From Viola odorata (lineage: Eukaryota > Streptophyta > Magnoliopsida > Malpighiales > Violaceae): 64,000 nucleotides of DNA. A program made the position numbers and the translations under genes. Shown here piece after piece: positions 55,505 through 64,000 of the stretch. The DNA lies in the NCBI GenBank assembly GCA_963691705.1, contig OY829539.1:26396407-26460406 (forward strand), given 5' to 3'. The notes beneath the pieces were generated by a model. The model was given only the letters and a program-made list of their open reading frames with translations. It did not search any database and was not told the DNA's origin. Each line of letters starts with the position of its first letter. The stretch's first letter is position 1.

Positions 55505-55694
55505 GGCAGTGGTGTCAATTCATAATTTCGGAAAATTCGAGTATTCCGAAATTTTTGAAATTATGAATTCGAAAATTCGGGTTCGGAAGCATTTTAATTC
55601 GATTCGGAACGGGATGGAAAATTCAAATTTCGGAATACCCGAATTTCTCAAATTCGGAATTCGAAAATTCGGAATAACCGAATGGGCATCCCTA
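55505..55694. repeat. CCGAA/TTCGG-rich repeat, right end of hAT-like element
   Basis: Dense short inverted motifs (AATTCGGGTTCGG, GGAACGGGATGG, ATACCCGAATTTC) related in direct orientation to 48880-49000. It ends GGGCATCCCTA, a common hAT-type terminus. Confidence 0.5.
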
Positions 55695-55702
55695 ACTTCG
55701 AC

Positions 55703-58365
55703 AACCGGTCAATATGTAAGTTATCATATCAAGAGAAATTGATAAGAGAAATTGAGAAGATATGAGAACATAATAACATAACTTCTTTTTAATTATTTTG
55801 GTGTGGAAATAAGCTAATTGGGTGTGGAAATAAAAGCTTCCTTAATTATATTGTATATATTTATATTTTTACAACTTACAATTAAAGCCCTATAATTTTC
55901 TTAAAGTTATAATTTTTATATTTATTGTGATTAAAAAATTCAGGAAAGAATGGTAAAAATTGCAAGAGATTATTAAAATTGGATTCAAGGGTCTTAAAAG
56001 TTGAAGAAATCGACGATAAAATGGAAATAAGTTATTGAAAATGAAAAAGTTCCAAAAGAAATTATAAACCAATTTTCTACTTATCGTTGACTCTTATATA
56101 TTTGTTACATTTTTTTCAATGTTAAAATTCTATCCCAAATTTTTCTATTTTTTCTTAAAAAAAGTAACCACAAAAGTTAAATTTATAAAATTTTAAAAAT
56201 TATAGAGTTTAAATTATAAATTTTAAAAGTATAGAGGTTGCCGTTGACAATTTGGAAAACTAATAATGATCATTTTCCAATGGATGAGTAGCTACACGTT
56301 GTATGTTGGTTGCAAAATATATATAATTAAAATATTGCAATTGAGTCTAATCTCTGCATAAAAAATAAATAAATAGAAATCATCTTATAAAAAAGGCAAA
56401 ACTAGAAAGAACAACCTATCCATTCACTAAATTGAATAATATATTAGCTAATTAGTAAAAATCATCGGAAACAACCTATGCTTTGACTAAATTGAATAAT
56501 ATATTAGCTAATTAGTAGAAATCATCTGATCAAAAGATATAAGTAGATAAGAACTTATGCTTTAAACAATGGGCGAGAGCCTGAATTGCTTATAAACTAT
56601 GAACTCTTCGGGAGAATATAAAATATGAAAGATTAGTAAAAAAAAATTAAAGATTATTAATTACGAGAAAAATAATTTTTTTGAGGGGATAAATATAAAA
56701 GAAATAATATTATAAAAAAATAAAAATTATTATAGAGGATTTGAAAAGTTTGGCTTTGACTACCATTGGCTTTGACTAATTACTGCATGAACATCAAAAA
56801 TCACCTGCCGGTGCATGAATTCTAGATCCTTGCAAAAAGATTATCAAAGTGTTCACTCTTTTTTTTTATATATATATCTTTTACTGGATCGAAGACTGAG
56901 TTCTTTTTTTTTTTTTCAAGTTTTGTTTATTTAAGCTGGCTTTCTTCCATTATTTTATTAATTTTTAAACCTATAGTTACCATATATAGAGAGAACTATA
57001 TAAAAGAGATCAATCTCAATTCATAGAATGAAAAGTATCTAATAGAATAGTAAAATTGATCGATATTATGTGTAGAAAACCTCAAATGATAATGACGTTT
57101 TTTATTACTAGTTATGCAATGTCTAGGAAGTTTCAGTTACTTAATTCGTCAAAGCTTAGCTAAGTAATCCAATTCTTGAATGTCTTCTTATGCTTTATCC
57201 TCCTCATGACCACCAATATTCTTATTTTAATGCAATTTCTCTTATGATCATGTCCACTTTTTCTAGAATGATCGAGTTTAATCTGTCGATGACATATATG
57301 GTGATGGAGATTGCATTTGCATAGACGTTGACAGAAGAACTTGACTCCCTCCAATTATTTGGCACGTGATCCAATTAATCAAAATGAGAACTTCATTGAC
57401 CATAAAAATATTTAATTAATTAACGTTACACATGAATTTTTCTAGTGGTTTGAGTTCATGATGTTTTAAAGATCTCTCCATATATATCACTAAATGACGT
57501 GGAATAGATAGTCTAAATTTTTAGATCGGTCGAATAAGAAGTATATTATAAAATGAAACCCAGTTGAATCCACCATAAAATATGAGTAATTTTTTATTCG
57601 ATAATTGCATAGAACTGAAAAATTTACTGAAAAAAAAGGACAACTCAACTGTGGCGGAAAGAACAGACTTTTATGTTTTTTCCTAATTTTTTTGGGGGGT
57701 TATTTTAATTTGAGAGGTATTAAAATCTCTCTTTCTACCGTTTTAGGGCTGACCACATTATTATTTTATTATCAAATTTTCTCTTAATTTATTTTAAGAA
57801 TTGAGAATTTTCATAGTTTCCCGGTGTCACCAACAAACCAACCCTAATAGCTTCTTCTAAGCGTAGTTATTAACACCCTCTTTTTATAATGATTATTTTC
57901 AGGTAGTTAAATTGATTAGTAAAGAAAACAATCAGTGGTGCTTCTATATAAAGTAAAAAAGTGGCCGTTATATGTAGAATTCGAATCCGTAATTTGCAAT
58001 TGTTAATAGAACTTTTTGGATATCATATTCAGGCTATCTACTTACCAACCCTCCATTGAATATCACATTTATCACTCATAGTATATACTTACTATACTAC
58101 TTTATTAATATTGTTGCCAAACGTCAATAAACCATTTCTGTAGTAATTTAGTCAAGCTGTACCACTAAGGCTTTCCTTCTGTACCTTCTTTTTATTACCA
58201 CTAGAAAGAATTCGGCAGCCATTTTGGAATGTTGCTTGCTGCCTACCAAACCAAGAAATTTTCGTATCACTCGCATGTTTCCTCATCAACTTCCTCTCCT
58301 CTGCAAGATTTTCCAATTTTGTCTTCTTCCTTCGCACCTGGTTCTTGGAACCTCTTAAAATTTTC
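55703..58365. other. Intergenic AT-rich DNA upstream of the VQ gene
   Basis: No supported gene in 2.6 kb. It includes a 60-bp tandem duplication at 56411-56530 (units start 56411 and 56471, ACAACCTAT...TAGCTAATTAGTA) and paired TTTGACTA motifs (~56755 and ~56773), which are W-box cores. Confidence 0.5.
56411..56530. repeat. 60-bp tandem duplication
   Basis: Two units beginning ACAACCTATSC at 56411 and 56471, nearly identical over ATTGAATAATATATTAGCTA. Confidence 0.85.
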
Positions 58366-58371
58366 TTGACT
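58366..58371 (+). promoter_or_regulatory. W-box TTGACT in the VQ gene promoter
   Basis: A TTGAC(C/T) WRKY-binding core 40 bp upstream of the TATA box. VQ proteins bind WRKY factors, so feedback by WRKYs is plausible (inference). Confidence 0.45.
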
Positions 58372-58411
58372 ACTTTCTTGGAAGCCACAATTCCCGACCA
58401 CACAAAATCCT

Positions 58412-58418
58412 TATAAAA
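58412..58418 (+). promoter_or_regulatory. TATA box of the VQ gene
   Basis: TATAAAA in CCTTATAAAAGAAAAC, 80-86 bp upstream of the ATG, followed by an A/C-rich leader typical of plant 5' UTRs. Confidence 0.7.
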
Positions 58419-58497
58419 GAAAACACCAAAACACACAACAAACAAAGACCCAACACACTACCACTACGTACCCTCCCTTTTTCTTTCGCTAACACGA

Positions 58498-58968
58498 ATG
58501 CGTATGCAAATGTCAAAGCTTAGTGAGCAATGGTTCGATCATCATCCCCAAGCTAAGAGCAAGAAACCCACCAAGAACAAGAAAAAACCAATCAAGATCA
58601 CATATATATCGAGCCCGACAATGTTCAAGGCTAGAAGCGAGACCGAGTTTCGCTCGATTGTTCAAGAACTGACTGGAAAGAACTCCACAGTTGGTGATGA
58701 TGATGCAATTGATCAAATCAACAATCCTTTTAGCAATGTTGGCTTGAACAATATTGTTCAAGAACAAGCTTGTGATCGAGTTCTTCCTAATAATAATATC
58801 TATCAAGGAAATACTACACAATTCAAGATGGGTAGTGACCATACAGATGGGGTTTTCTCCTACAATAATTCTACCACTTCATCCCTAGAGATGGACGATG
58901 GTTTTTCTTGGAATGATGTTGCTTCGGGTAGCTTTTTTGGACTTCAATCCTCTTGTATCTTTGGGTGA
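58498..58968 (+). CDS. VQ-motif protein, SIB1-like (sigma-factor-binding protein), 156 aa
   Basis: Single-exon gene. The VQ motif FRSIVQELTG is at residues 51-60, preceded by a basic stretch (KSKKPTKNKKKPIKI, ~20-34) and by ITYISSPTMFKARSETE, the arrangement of SIB1/SIB2-type VQ proteins. Members of that group bind chloroplast sigma factor SIG1 and the nuclear C-terminal WRKY domain (e.g. WRKY33) and act in defence responses. The C-terminal half is Asn/Ser-rich and ends SFFGLQSSCIFG. There are three possible starts (58498, 58504, 58510); I use the first. Upstream lie a TATA box and a W-box. Whether it has a plastid transit signal is unclear. Assignment to the VQ family is firm, to the SIB subgroup probable. 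Confidence 0.88.
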   Translation: MRMQMSKLSEQWFDHHPQAKSKKPTKNKKKPIKITYISSPTMFKARSETEFRSIVQELTGKNSTVGDDDAIDQINNPFSNVGLNNIVQEQACDRVLPNNNIYQGNTTQFKMGSDHTDGVFSYNNSTTSSLEMDDGFSWNDVASGSFFGLQSSCIFG

Positions 58969-59265
58969 TTTAGCCATATATCTATACGTGATGCAATTTT
59001 GATTCGTAGCACAATATTTATGCATAAATAATGTTTAAGCTGCTAAAAGACTTGCACAAGGAGTAAAAAGAAAAAATTATGATGGAGAATTTATGACAAG
59101 GGAAACTAGCAAAGATAATTTCAATATAGTGAAAAAGTCGGAAACTTGATAGAATAACAACATATGATCTAAACCTAATTAGAGAAAACCAGGTTTAAAT
59201 ACCCATAAGCTTGAAATAAAGGAAAAGACAACAAAAAAACTTGAAACGTGATTTTGATGCGTGGG
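58969..59265. other. 3' flank of the VQ gene
   Basis: AT-rich, presumed 3' UTR and intergenic sequence; nothing else seen. Confidence 0.5.
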
Positions 59266-59640
59266 CCGAATTTGAGCGATCCGAGCTAAATGATTCGGAT
59301 CTCATCAACTAGAGGGGTATCTCCAATCTGGATTGTGCTCATTCTTGCGAGGACGCTTGTAAAATTTCAACTTAATTCAACTGTGGAATCAAAAATTTAT
59401 GCATGTTTGAAGTTTAGACTGTGTTTTTTGATTTTTTTGATTAACTTGTTATTATGAGACCCAGCCAAATTTGAAAGATCCGAGCGAAATGATCCGTACC
59501 TCAACCACCTCAATCTTAGGGGTTTCCCTAATTTGATTTGTGCTCGTACTCACAAGGGATCTTGTAACATTTTGGCTTAACCCAATGGTTGATCGAATAA
59601 AAAGTTATGCATACTTTAAGTTTTGATCGTAATTTTTTTT
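59266..59640. repeat. Diverged tandem duplication, period ~199 bp
   Basis: Copy 1 from ~59266 and copy 2 from ~59464 share, with substitutions, AAATTTGARMGATCCGAGC, GGGGTWTCYCYAATYTGRAT and AAAARTTATGCATR. No coding content. It borders the hAT MITE. Confidence 0.75.
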
Positions 59641-59701
59641 TTTTCGGGACTTGAAGCTTAGTCTAATCTCTCTTCTAAGCCCCTTGAACACCAAGTAAAA
59701 T

Positions 59702-60101
59702 CAGCGTTTTAAAAACTGGACCGACCTGACAGTCGGACTGGAAAAATCGTGACCCGAAAAGATTTTCGGTTCGGTTTAGCTATCTGATCGGACCTGAAAT
59801 TGAACCGGAAAAAATCGGTTGACCCAGTCGGTTTTCACAAAACTGGCAACCCGATCGACTCGCTATCGACGTCATATTGTGTTTTTTTATTTTTTATTTT
59901 TTATTTTTTTTATTTTTGTAGAAAATTTGATGGGTCGGCCCATTATAGGCACCGGTTCAATTATCTAAGATTGAACGGTTCGATGTGTGAACGACCCAGA
60001 ATGATCCAACGGGTCAAGCCGATCGAACCCGGTCGAACCCCAGTTGAACTAGGTTCAAATTGGATCCAACGGGTCATTTCTGGTCGGTTTTTAAAACACT
60101 G
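59702..60101. mobile_element. Non-autonomous hAT MITE, 400 bp
   Basis: Ends CAGCGTTTTAAAAAC and, on the other strand, CAGTGTTTTAAAAACCGACC form terminal inverted repeats. The flanks AGTAAAAT (59694-59701) and AGTAAAAC (60102-60109) are an 8-bp duplication with one mismatch. The interior is rich in GGTTCGAACCC-like and TTTTTATTTTTT sequence and codes for nothing. Confidence 0.85.
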
Positions 60102-60109
60102 AGTAAAAC

Positions 60110-60488
60110 TCTCCATAATTCATTAATTTGGCCCTGTAAGCGGTGCAAGGATCAAGATTACCAGAGAACCCTCCCAACCAATGACCATTTACATCGCGGA
60201 AGCACCACCCGTCTGCAGCCTCTAAACGCACAATCCGAGTTGAGCACATTTTTGTTTAAAGATTGATGCGAACACACGCATGATGTGCCTTTACCACCAG
60301 CCGGTCCTATGACACGCGCGCAAGCTAGAAAGCTTCAAGACAAATTGTCATCTCTCATTCACAAGGAGCTGGAGTGTGAGATGACAAGTGAGGATGCTGC
60401 ACTACGAGAGAAGACACCACGCACGGTGAATCTCCTCACCTTCACCATGTGTGACGGTGATTCTGCTAGGCATCAGAACGACGCGTAG
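60110..60488 (+). pseudogene. Remnant of the pol 3' end of a gypsy-type element
   Basis: The frame includes STTRLQPLNAQSELSTFLFK, a stop, then PPAGPMTRAQARKLQDKL, the GPMTRA(R/Q)AK motif typical of the end of many plant Ty3/gypsy polyproteins, ending at TAG 60486-60488. It lies directly before an LTR on the same strand, so it is the 3' end of the internal region of an element whose 5' part is missing. Confidence 0.6.
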
Positions 60489-60544
60489 ATGGAGCGCTTC
60501 TGTCCATCCATTGAGTTCGACATGTACTACATCATGTCAGGGAG

Positions 60545-61238
60545 TGTGTGTCCAAAAATCAGCAAGAACACCCGAGGCGTTTAGGAGATACGTCAAACCC
60601 TAGTTTGGGGGTGCGGGAGGTGCGAGTCCTAGCGGCGCGAGGATTCCTTGTTCGCGCGCGCTAGGGTTTCTTGTCCGAGAAGCGGCGGCTGGTCCTAAAG
60701 TGAGCTGGCGTTTTCCTTGTCTGATTTTAAGACAACAACTTGCCTTTTATTTGTTTTCCTTAATTAATTAATTAGACAATTTAGTTAATTAATTAATTAA
60801 GTTATTTACCTTAATTAGAATTCCTACATCTTATCAGATTAGGGTTTTGTTGTAAACTTTATTTAAGGAGCCGCTTGGCCTCCTTATTGGGGCAGCTGTT
60901 ATTTTGATAAAATTGAGACTTCTCTCTACAATCTCTGCCCATTGTTCATCAATTGAACCTTATTCCTTCTCAAGTCCGCAATACTCGAGTCGTCAAACAA
61001 GTAAAACTGAAATTGCATTATTGTGTCGTTTGTCTTAGTGCGATTCTCACAATCGTTGGGTTTAGTCCTAAGAATCTGATACAAGATCCTTGACGTGAAA
61101 TCGACTAGAACTCTTAGCATTCAGTTGGTGAGGTAGTCTACATTCGCACGAGTCAAGTTCTCTATTCCGCATTGAAATCCTTCTTTGAACAACGATTAGA
61201 TTTGGTGCTACGCATCCTAAGCAACTAGGATCGTATCA
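60545..61238 (+). repeat. LTR of a second gypsy family, internal sequence on both sides
   Basis: Begins TGTGTGTCC after AGGGAG and ends TCGTATCA. It is preceded by a pol 3' end and followed at 61241 by TGGTAGCGGAGCTT, close to the plant initiator-tRNA-Met primer site TGGTATCAGAGC. It contains GTTAATTAATTAATTAAG and an AGGAGCC/TTATTTAAGG promoter-like stretch. The left border is approximate. Confidence 0.6.
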
Positions 61239-62126
61239 GTTGGTAGCGGAGCTTAAGGCGTTCAAAGATTGGTAAGTAATCTAAATTGTTTCAAGTTTTC
61301 ATTGCTGAAATCGGTATTTTCTTCTACTCCATTCAAAACCAATTTCTTTGTTGTGCTTGGTTCGTTATATGTGCAAATTTCTGGCAGTGTCGAAATTGAA
61401 TTTTAATACATAGCTATTGGGATCAGATTTTGGTGAGAAAGGTCTCGTTGAAAAGCTGTACCTGTTAGGTTTCTGAATCAAAACGAATCAGGCGATTCGG
61501 ACACCTGAGTCAAAAGCTGCACTCATTTTACTAAATTGTGTTTCTGTCAAAAACAAAAGTTTCATTGGTGATTCGTGAATTCAGTCAAAAAAAAAACAAA
61601 AAAATAAAAGAAGAGAAAAACAGAAACATCAAAGGAATCAAGAGGAGGTTGCATTAGATCAAAAAAAAAAGAAAAAAGAAAGGGATTCGATTTGTGTACT
61701 ACAAAAAATCAGATTTTTCAGTTTGAAGCGAATTGAAGTTGAAGGGCAATTGTGTTTGCAATCTGAATTAGGAATTGAATTTTATTTGAGTCCTTTCGAG
61801 TCAAATTGAGCTTTTCTTTGATTCCTTGATATTGTCTTCTACTCCACTTGTTATTTGTTTAATTGATTGTTCTTGCAATTATTCAAATATCAAGTATCAC
61901 CAATTGTTTTTAAGCTGGCTTTCTTTGAGAGTCTTCTTGGCAGCTGTTCTTGATCTCTTGAGTCTCATTAACACTTGAACAATTGCAGGCAGATTGAGTG
62001 AATTATTGGTGAGATTATTAGAGTGATTAAACACGTGAGAGAGTGCTAGGATTAGTGCAATTTTACGCGTTCATTTCGTGTTGTGAATTTCAGGAAAATT
62101 TCAGATGGCTCAAGAAGGGGTACAAC
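61239..62126 (+). other. Primer-binding site and leader of the gypsy element, start of gag
   Basis: Begins with a tRNA-Met-like primer-binding site, then an untranslated leader with A-rich tracts (61585-61680). ATG at ~62105 (MAQEGVQPVAD-like) may be the gag start, but a hAT element begins at 62127 and removes the rest. Confidence 0.5.
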
Positions 62127-64000
62127 CAGTGGCGGATCCTGCCCTTAATGTTTGGGGGGGCGAAATTAGTGGTGTGGGGGTTCGGGGGCAGCGCCCCCGA
62201 AATTTTTTTTTTTTGGGTATCCGTTACTAAATAACAAATATTTAGATAAACTTAACAAAAAGATAAATAAAAAAGACAATATAGAAAAAAAATAATTATA
62301 CATTAGAATTCAAACAATATACGTACCTTTTACAATTGTTCTCTACTTTAGGAGACGAAATTAAAAACATTACCTGTAAAATATAAACATTCTCGTCAAT
62401 AATTATTATAATAAAAAATTTAATATATATTATGTATAATTAATTAAATTACCTGAATTGTACCCGACGTTCTTTCAAATCAACAAATGCATCTAATATC
62501 GAGTCTAAACTGAAAGTCTCGGCAATTTCTTTTTCAATATAAACCACCAAATTATCCGCAAGAAATTCGTCTTCCATTTTGTTCCGAAGCCTATTTTTAA
62601 TAATTTTCATTGCCGAAAATGCACGTTCACCTGTTGCTGTAGATACTGGAAGAGTTAAAATAAGACGAATTATTCTATCAATAAGATAGAACGTCTTTGA
62701 CATCTTTGTTTCTGCAAACACTTGACATAATTCTGAAAGAGATGACAAATGTTGTAGCTTAGGATGATTCTGTATCTCAATCTGAAAATGTTGTAATTGA
62801 TATTTGATACTCATCACTTCTTGCTCACTAAAATCCATAGGATAAAACTTTTCAGCAAGCTTACAAATATCCTCAATGTTAAAGGATTTGTAGCCATCAT
62901 TTGGATTCAATGCTAAACTGAGTGTCAAAAGCTCCATTGCTTGCTCATTGAATCTACTATTTAACTCTTGCAACTGGAAGTCTATTGCAACGTTAAATAT
63001 ATCAAAGTGATAGTGATGCTCCTTAGTAATGTTATCACGCTGACGACGACCTCGACCTTCAACATATTGAGCACTCAAATCAGGGATCTCAACATCTTCT
63101 TTCTTTGAAAATGATATGACACTTTCAATAAAATCATTCCAACCATGTTCTCTCAACTTCTGGATCAATACTTTTGAACTTGAAACTAAATGTAAAGCAT
63201 TCAAAATATCTTGAGACTTTTGCTGCAAAACTTGACAAAGTATGTCAGTAATCCCCATGACTTCCTTCATTAGATGCAAGATGAAAATAAATTCAAAGGA
63301 TGTCATCATATTCAAAGCTGAGTTAGCATCACCTCGTTGAGAGTAAGTAGCTCCATTAGTCTTTACTTGTTCAAGAACAGAGCAAGTTGCATCATACATG
63401 CTTAGAAGGCTGCAAATGGAATGAAAATGTGATCCCCAACGAGTATCACCAGCTCGTTTTAAAGTTCCAATTTGATTGAGACCCTTTCCAGTTTCAAGTT
63501 CATCAATAGCAAGCAAATATGCAGTTTTAGATGCTTGGGCAGCTTGCAATTCATCTTGACGTTTACATGACGAGGTAACAATATTGACAATAAAAGTCAA
63601 ATTGGAAAAGAATTCATGAACAACATGTACTTCTCTAGCTGCAGCAACTAATGCCAGTTGTAACCGGTGAGCAAAACAATGTACATAATAGGCACAAGGA
63701 CAATCTTTAATAAACAATGCTTGTAGCCCTTTCCATTCACCACGCATGTTACTTGCTCCATCATATCCTTGACCTCGCAGGTTCTGAATATCAAGACAAT
63801 AACGAGAGAGAATACTTGAAATCTCACTCTTCAGTGTTGCTGAAGTTGTGTCTTTAACATGAGCTAGATCAAAGAAACGCTCTTGTATAAAACCATCTTG
63901 ATTAACAAACCTCAAAATAGCAGCCATTTGCTCTCTCTTAGACTCATCTCGAGCCTCATCAACAATAATACAAAATTTGGAATCACCAATATCTTCTCGA
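62127..64000 (-). mobile_element. hAT (Tip100-like) DNA transposon, one end and most of its transposase
   Basis: The terminus CAGTGGCGGATCCTGCCC is typical of hAT elements. It is followed by a C/G-rich subterminal stretch (GGGGGCAGCGCCCCCGAAA) and a minus-strand transposase. The right end is outside the window. GGTACAAC (62119-62126) is the predicted left copy of the 8-bp duplication. It has inserted into the leader/gag start of a gypsy element. Confidence 0.75.
62449..64000 (-). CDS. hAT transposase (zinc finger MYM-type protein 1-like), 5' end beyond window
   Basis: Open from the right window edge to TAA 62449-62451, at least 517 codons without a stop. It contains the RNase H-like region of DUF4371-type plant hAT transposases (IIVDEARDESKREQ, GQGYDGASNMRGEWKGLQ, CAYYVHCFAHRLQLALV, AGDTRWGSHFHS) and the C-terminal hAT dimerisation region (LPVSTATGERAFSAMKIIKN, RNKMEDEFLADNLVVY). 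The catalytic Asp is in IIVDEA. The N-terminal TTF-type zinc finger would lie outside the window. The absence of stops suggests recent activity. The methionine at 63927 is internal, not the start. Confidence 0.9.
   Translation of the reverse strand, partial: REDIGDSKFCIIVDEARDESKREQMAAILRFVNQDGFIQERFFDLAHVKDTTSATLKSEISSILSRYCLDIQNLRGQGYDGASNMRGEWKGLQALFIKDCPCAYYVHCFAHRLQLALVAAAREVHVVHEFFSNLTFIVNIVTSSCKRQDELQAAQASKTAYLLAIDELETGKGLNQIGTLKRAGDTRWGSHFHSICSLLSMYDATCSVLEQVKTNGATYSQRGDANSALNMMTSFEFIFILHLMKEVMGITDILCQVLQQKSQDILNALHLVSSSKVLIQKLREHGWNDFIESVISFSKKEDVEIPDLSAQYVEGRGRRQRDNITKEHHYHFDIFNVAIDFQLQELNSRFNEQAMELLTLSLALNPNDGYKSFNIEDICKLAEKFYPMDFSEQEVMSIKYQLQHFQIEIQNHPKLQHLSSLSELCQVFAETKMSKTFYLIDRIIRLILTLPVSTATGERAFSAMKIIKNRLRNKMEDEFLADNLVVYIEKEIAETFSLDSILDAFVDLKERRVQFR

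Larger units (their letters stand above)
48839..55694. mobile_element. hAT-like non-autonomous element split by a Harbinger element
   Basis: The left end TAGGGTTGCCCA and the right end, read on the other strand, TAGGGATGCCCA form a short terminal inverted repeat. The flanks GCTTCGAC (48831-48838) and ACTTCGAC (55695-55702) match at seven of eight bases, the duplication length of hAT elements. Without the nested Harbinger element it would be about 0.8 kb. The two end regions share direct, CCGAA/TTCGG-rich sequence (AACGGGATGGA in both), so two separate MITE copies are an alternative reading. Confidence 0.5.

Noticed and set aside
57160..57354. Cys/His-rich 64-codon minus-strand frame
   Set aside because: No regular zinc-finger spacing, no promoter, AT-rich surroundings.

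Overview
This is plant nuclear DNA, most likely from a core eudicot. The evidence is a 38-exon class XI myosin gene, an F-box gene, a VQ-motif gene, AT-rich intergenic DNA and nested Ty3/gypsy (Tat lineage), hAT and PIF/Harbinger elements. The species cannot be named from the sequence. I recognised no tRNA, rRNA, CRISPR or bacterial-type feature.

Positions 1-31070 are a nest of LTR retrotransposons. Element B, whose 5' end lies left of the window, occupies 1-5390 and 23684-30607. A second related element, A (5391-23678, LTRs of 532 and 533 bp), is inserted in it and flanked by a perfect 5-bp target duplication, AGCTT. A large solo LTR (7734-10016) sits inside A's gag. B itself appears to have inserted into an older LTR on the minus strand (30608-31070). 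Both A and B are Tat-type: gag, protease, RT, RNase H, a second RNase H, then integrase, followed by a tandem-repeat array.

The most interesting part is the interval between that array and the 3' LTR in both elements. It holds a conserved cassette of four antisense genes. Two are large spliced paralogues (putative gypsy-type 'Transposase_28'-like N-terminus, basic linker, coiled coil). Two are small genes: one a basic/acidic protein of about 140 aa, the other about 130 codons. Each has its own minus-strand TATA-like box at a spacing that matches between A and B. In A the first large gene reads as an uninterrupted three-exon frame of 751 codons, although A's gag-pol has stops.

Positions 31100-46400 are host gene space. 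An F-box gene lies on +. A weak unrecognised transcription unit and a complete myosin XI gene lie on -. I could trace all 38 coding exons of the myosin (1525 aa); they include an ATG-only first coding exon and one GC-AG intron.

Positions 46400-55700 hold DNA transposon remains: an AT-rich inverted-repeat element, then a hAT-like element (48839-55694) containing a 6-kb PIF/Harbinger element (49042-55088). The Harbinger element's Myb-like and DDE transposase genes are both broken. Positions 55700-64000 contain a VQ-motif (SIB-like) gene with a W-box and TATA box, a 400-bp hAT MITE with an 8-bp duplication, a gypsy LTR with internal sequence on both sides, and an autonomous-type hAT element whose transposase runs off the right edge.
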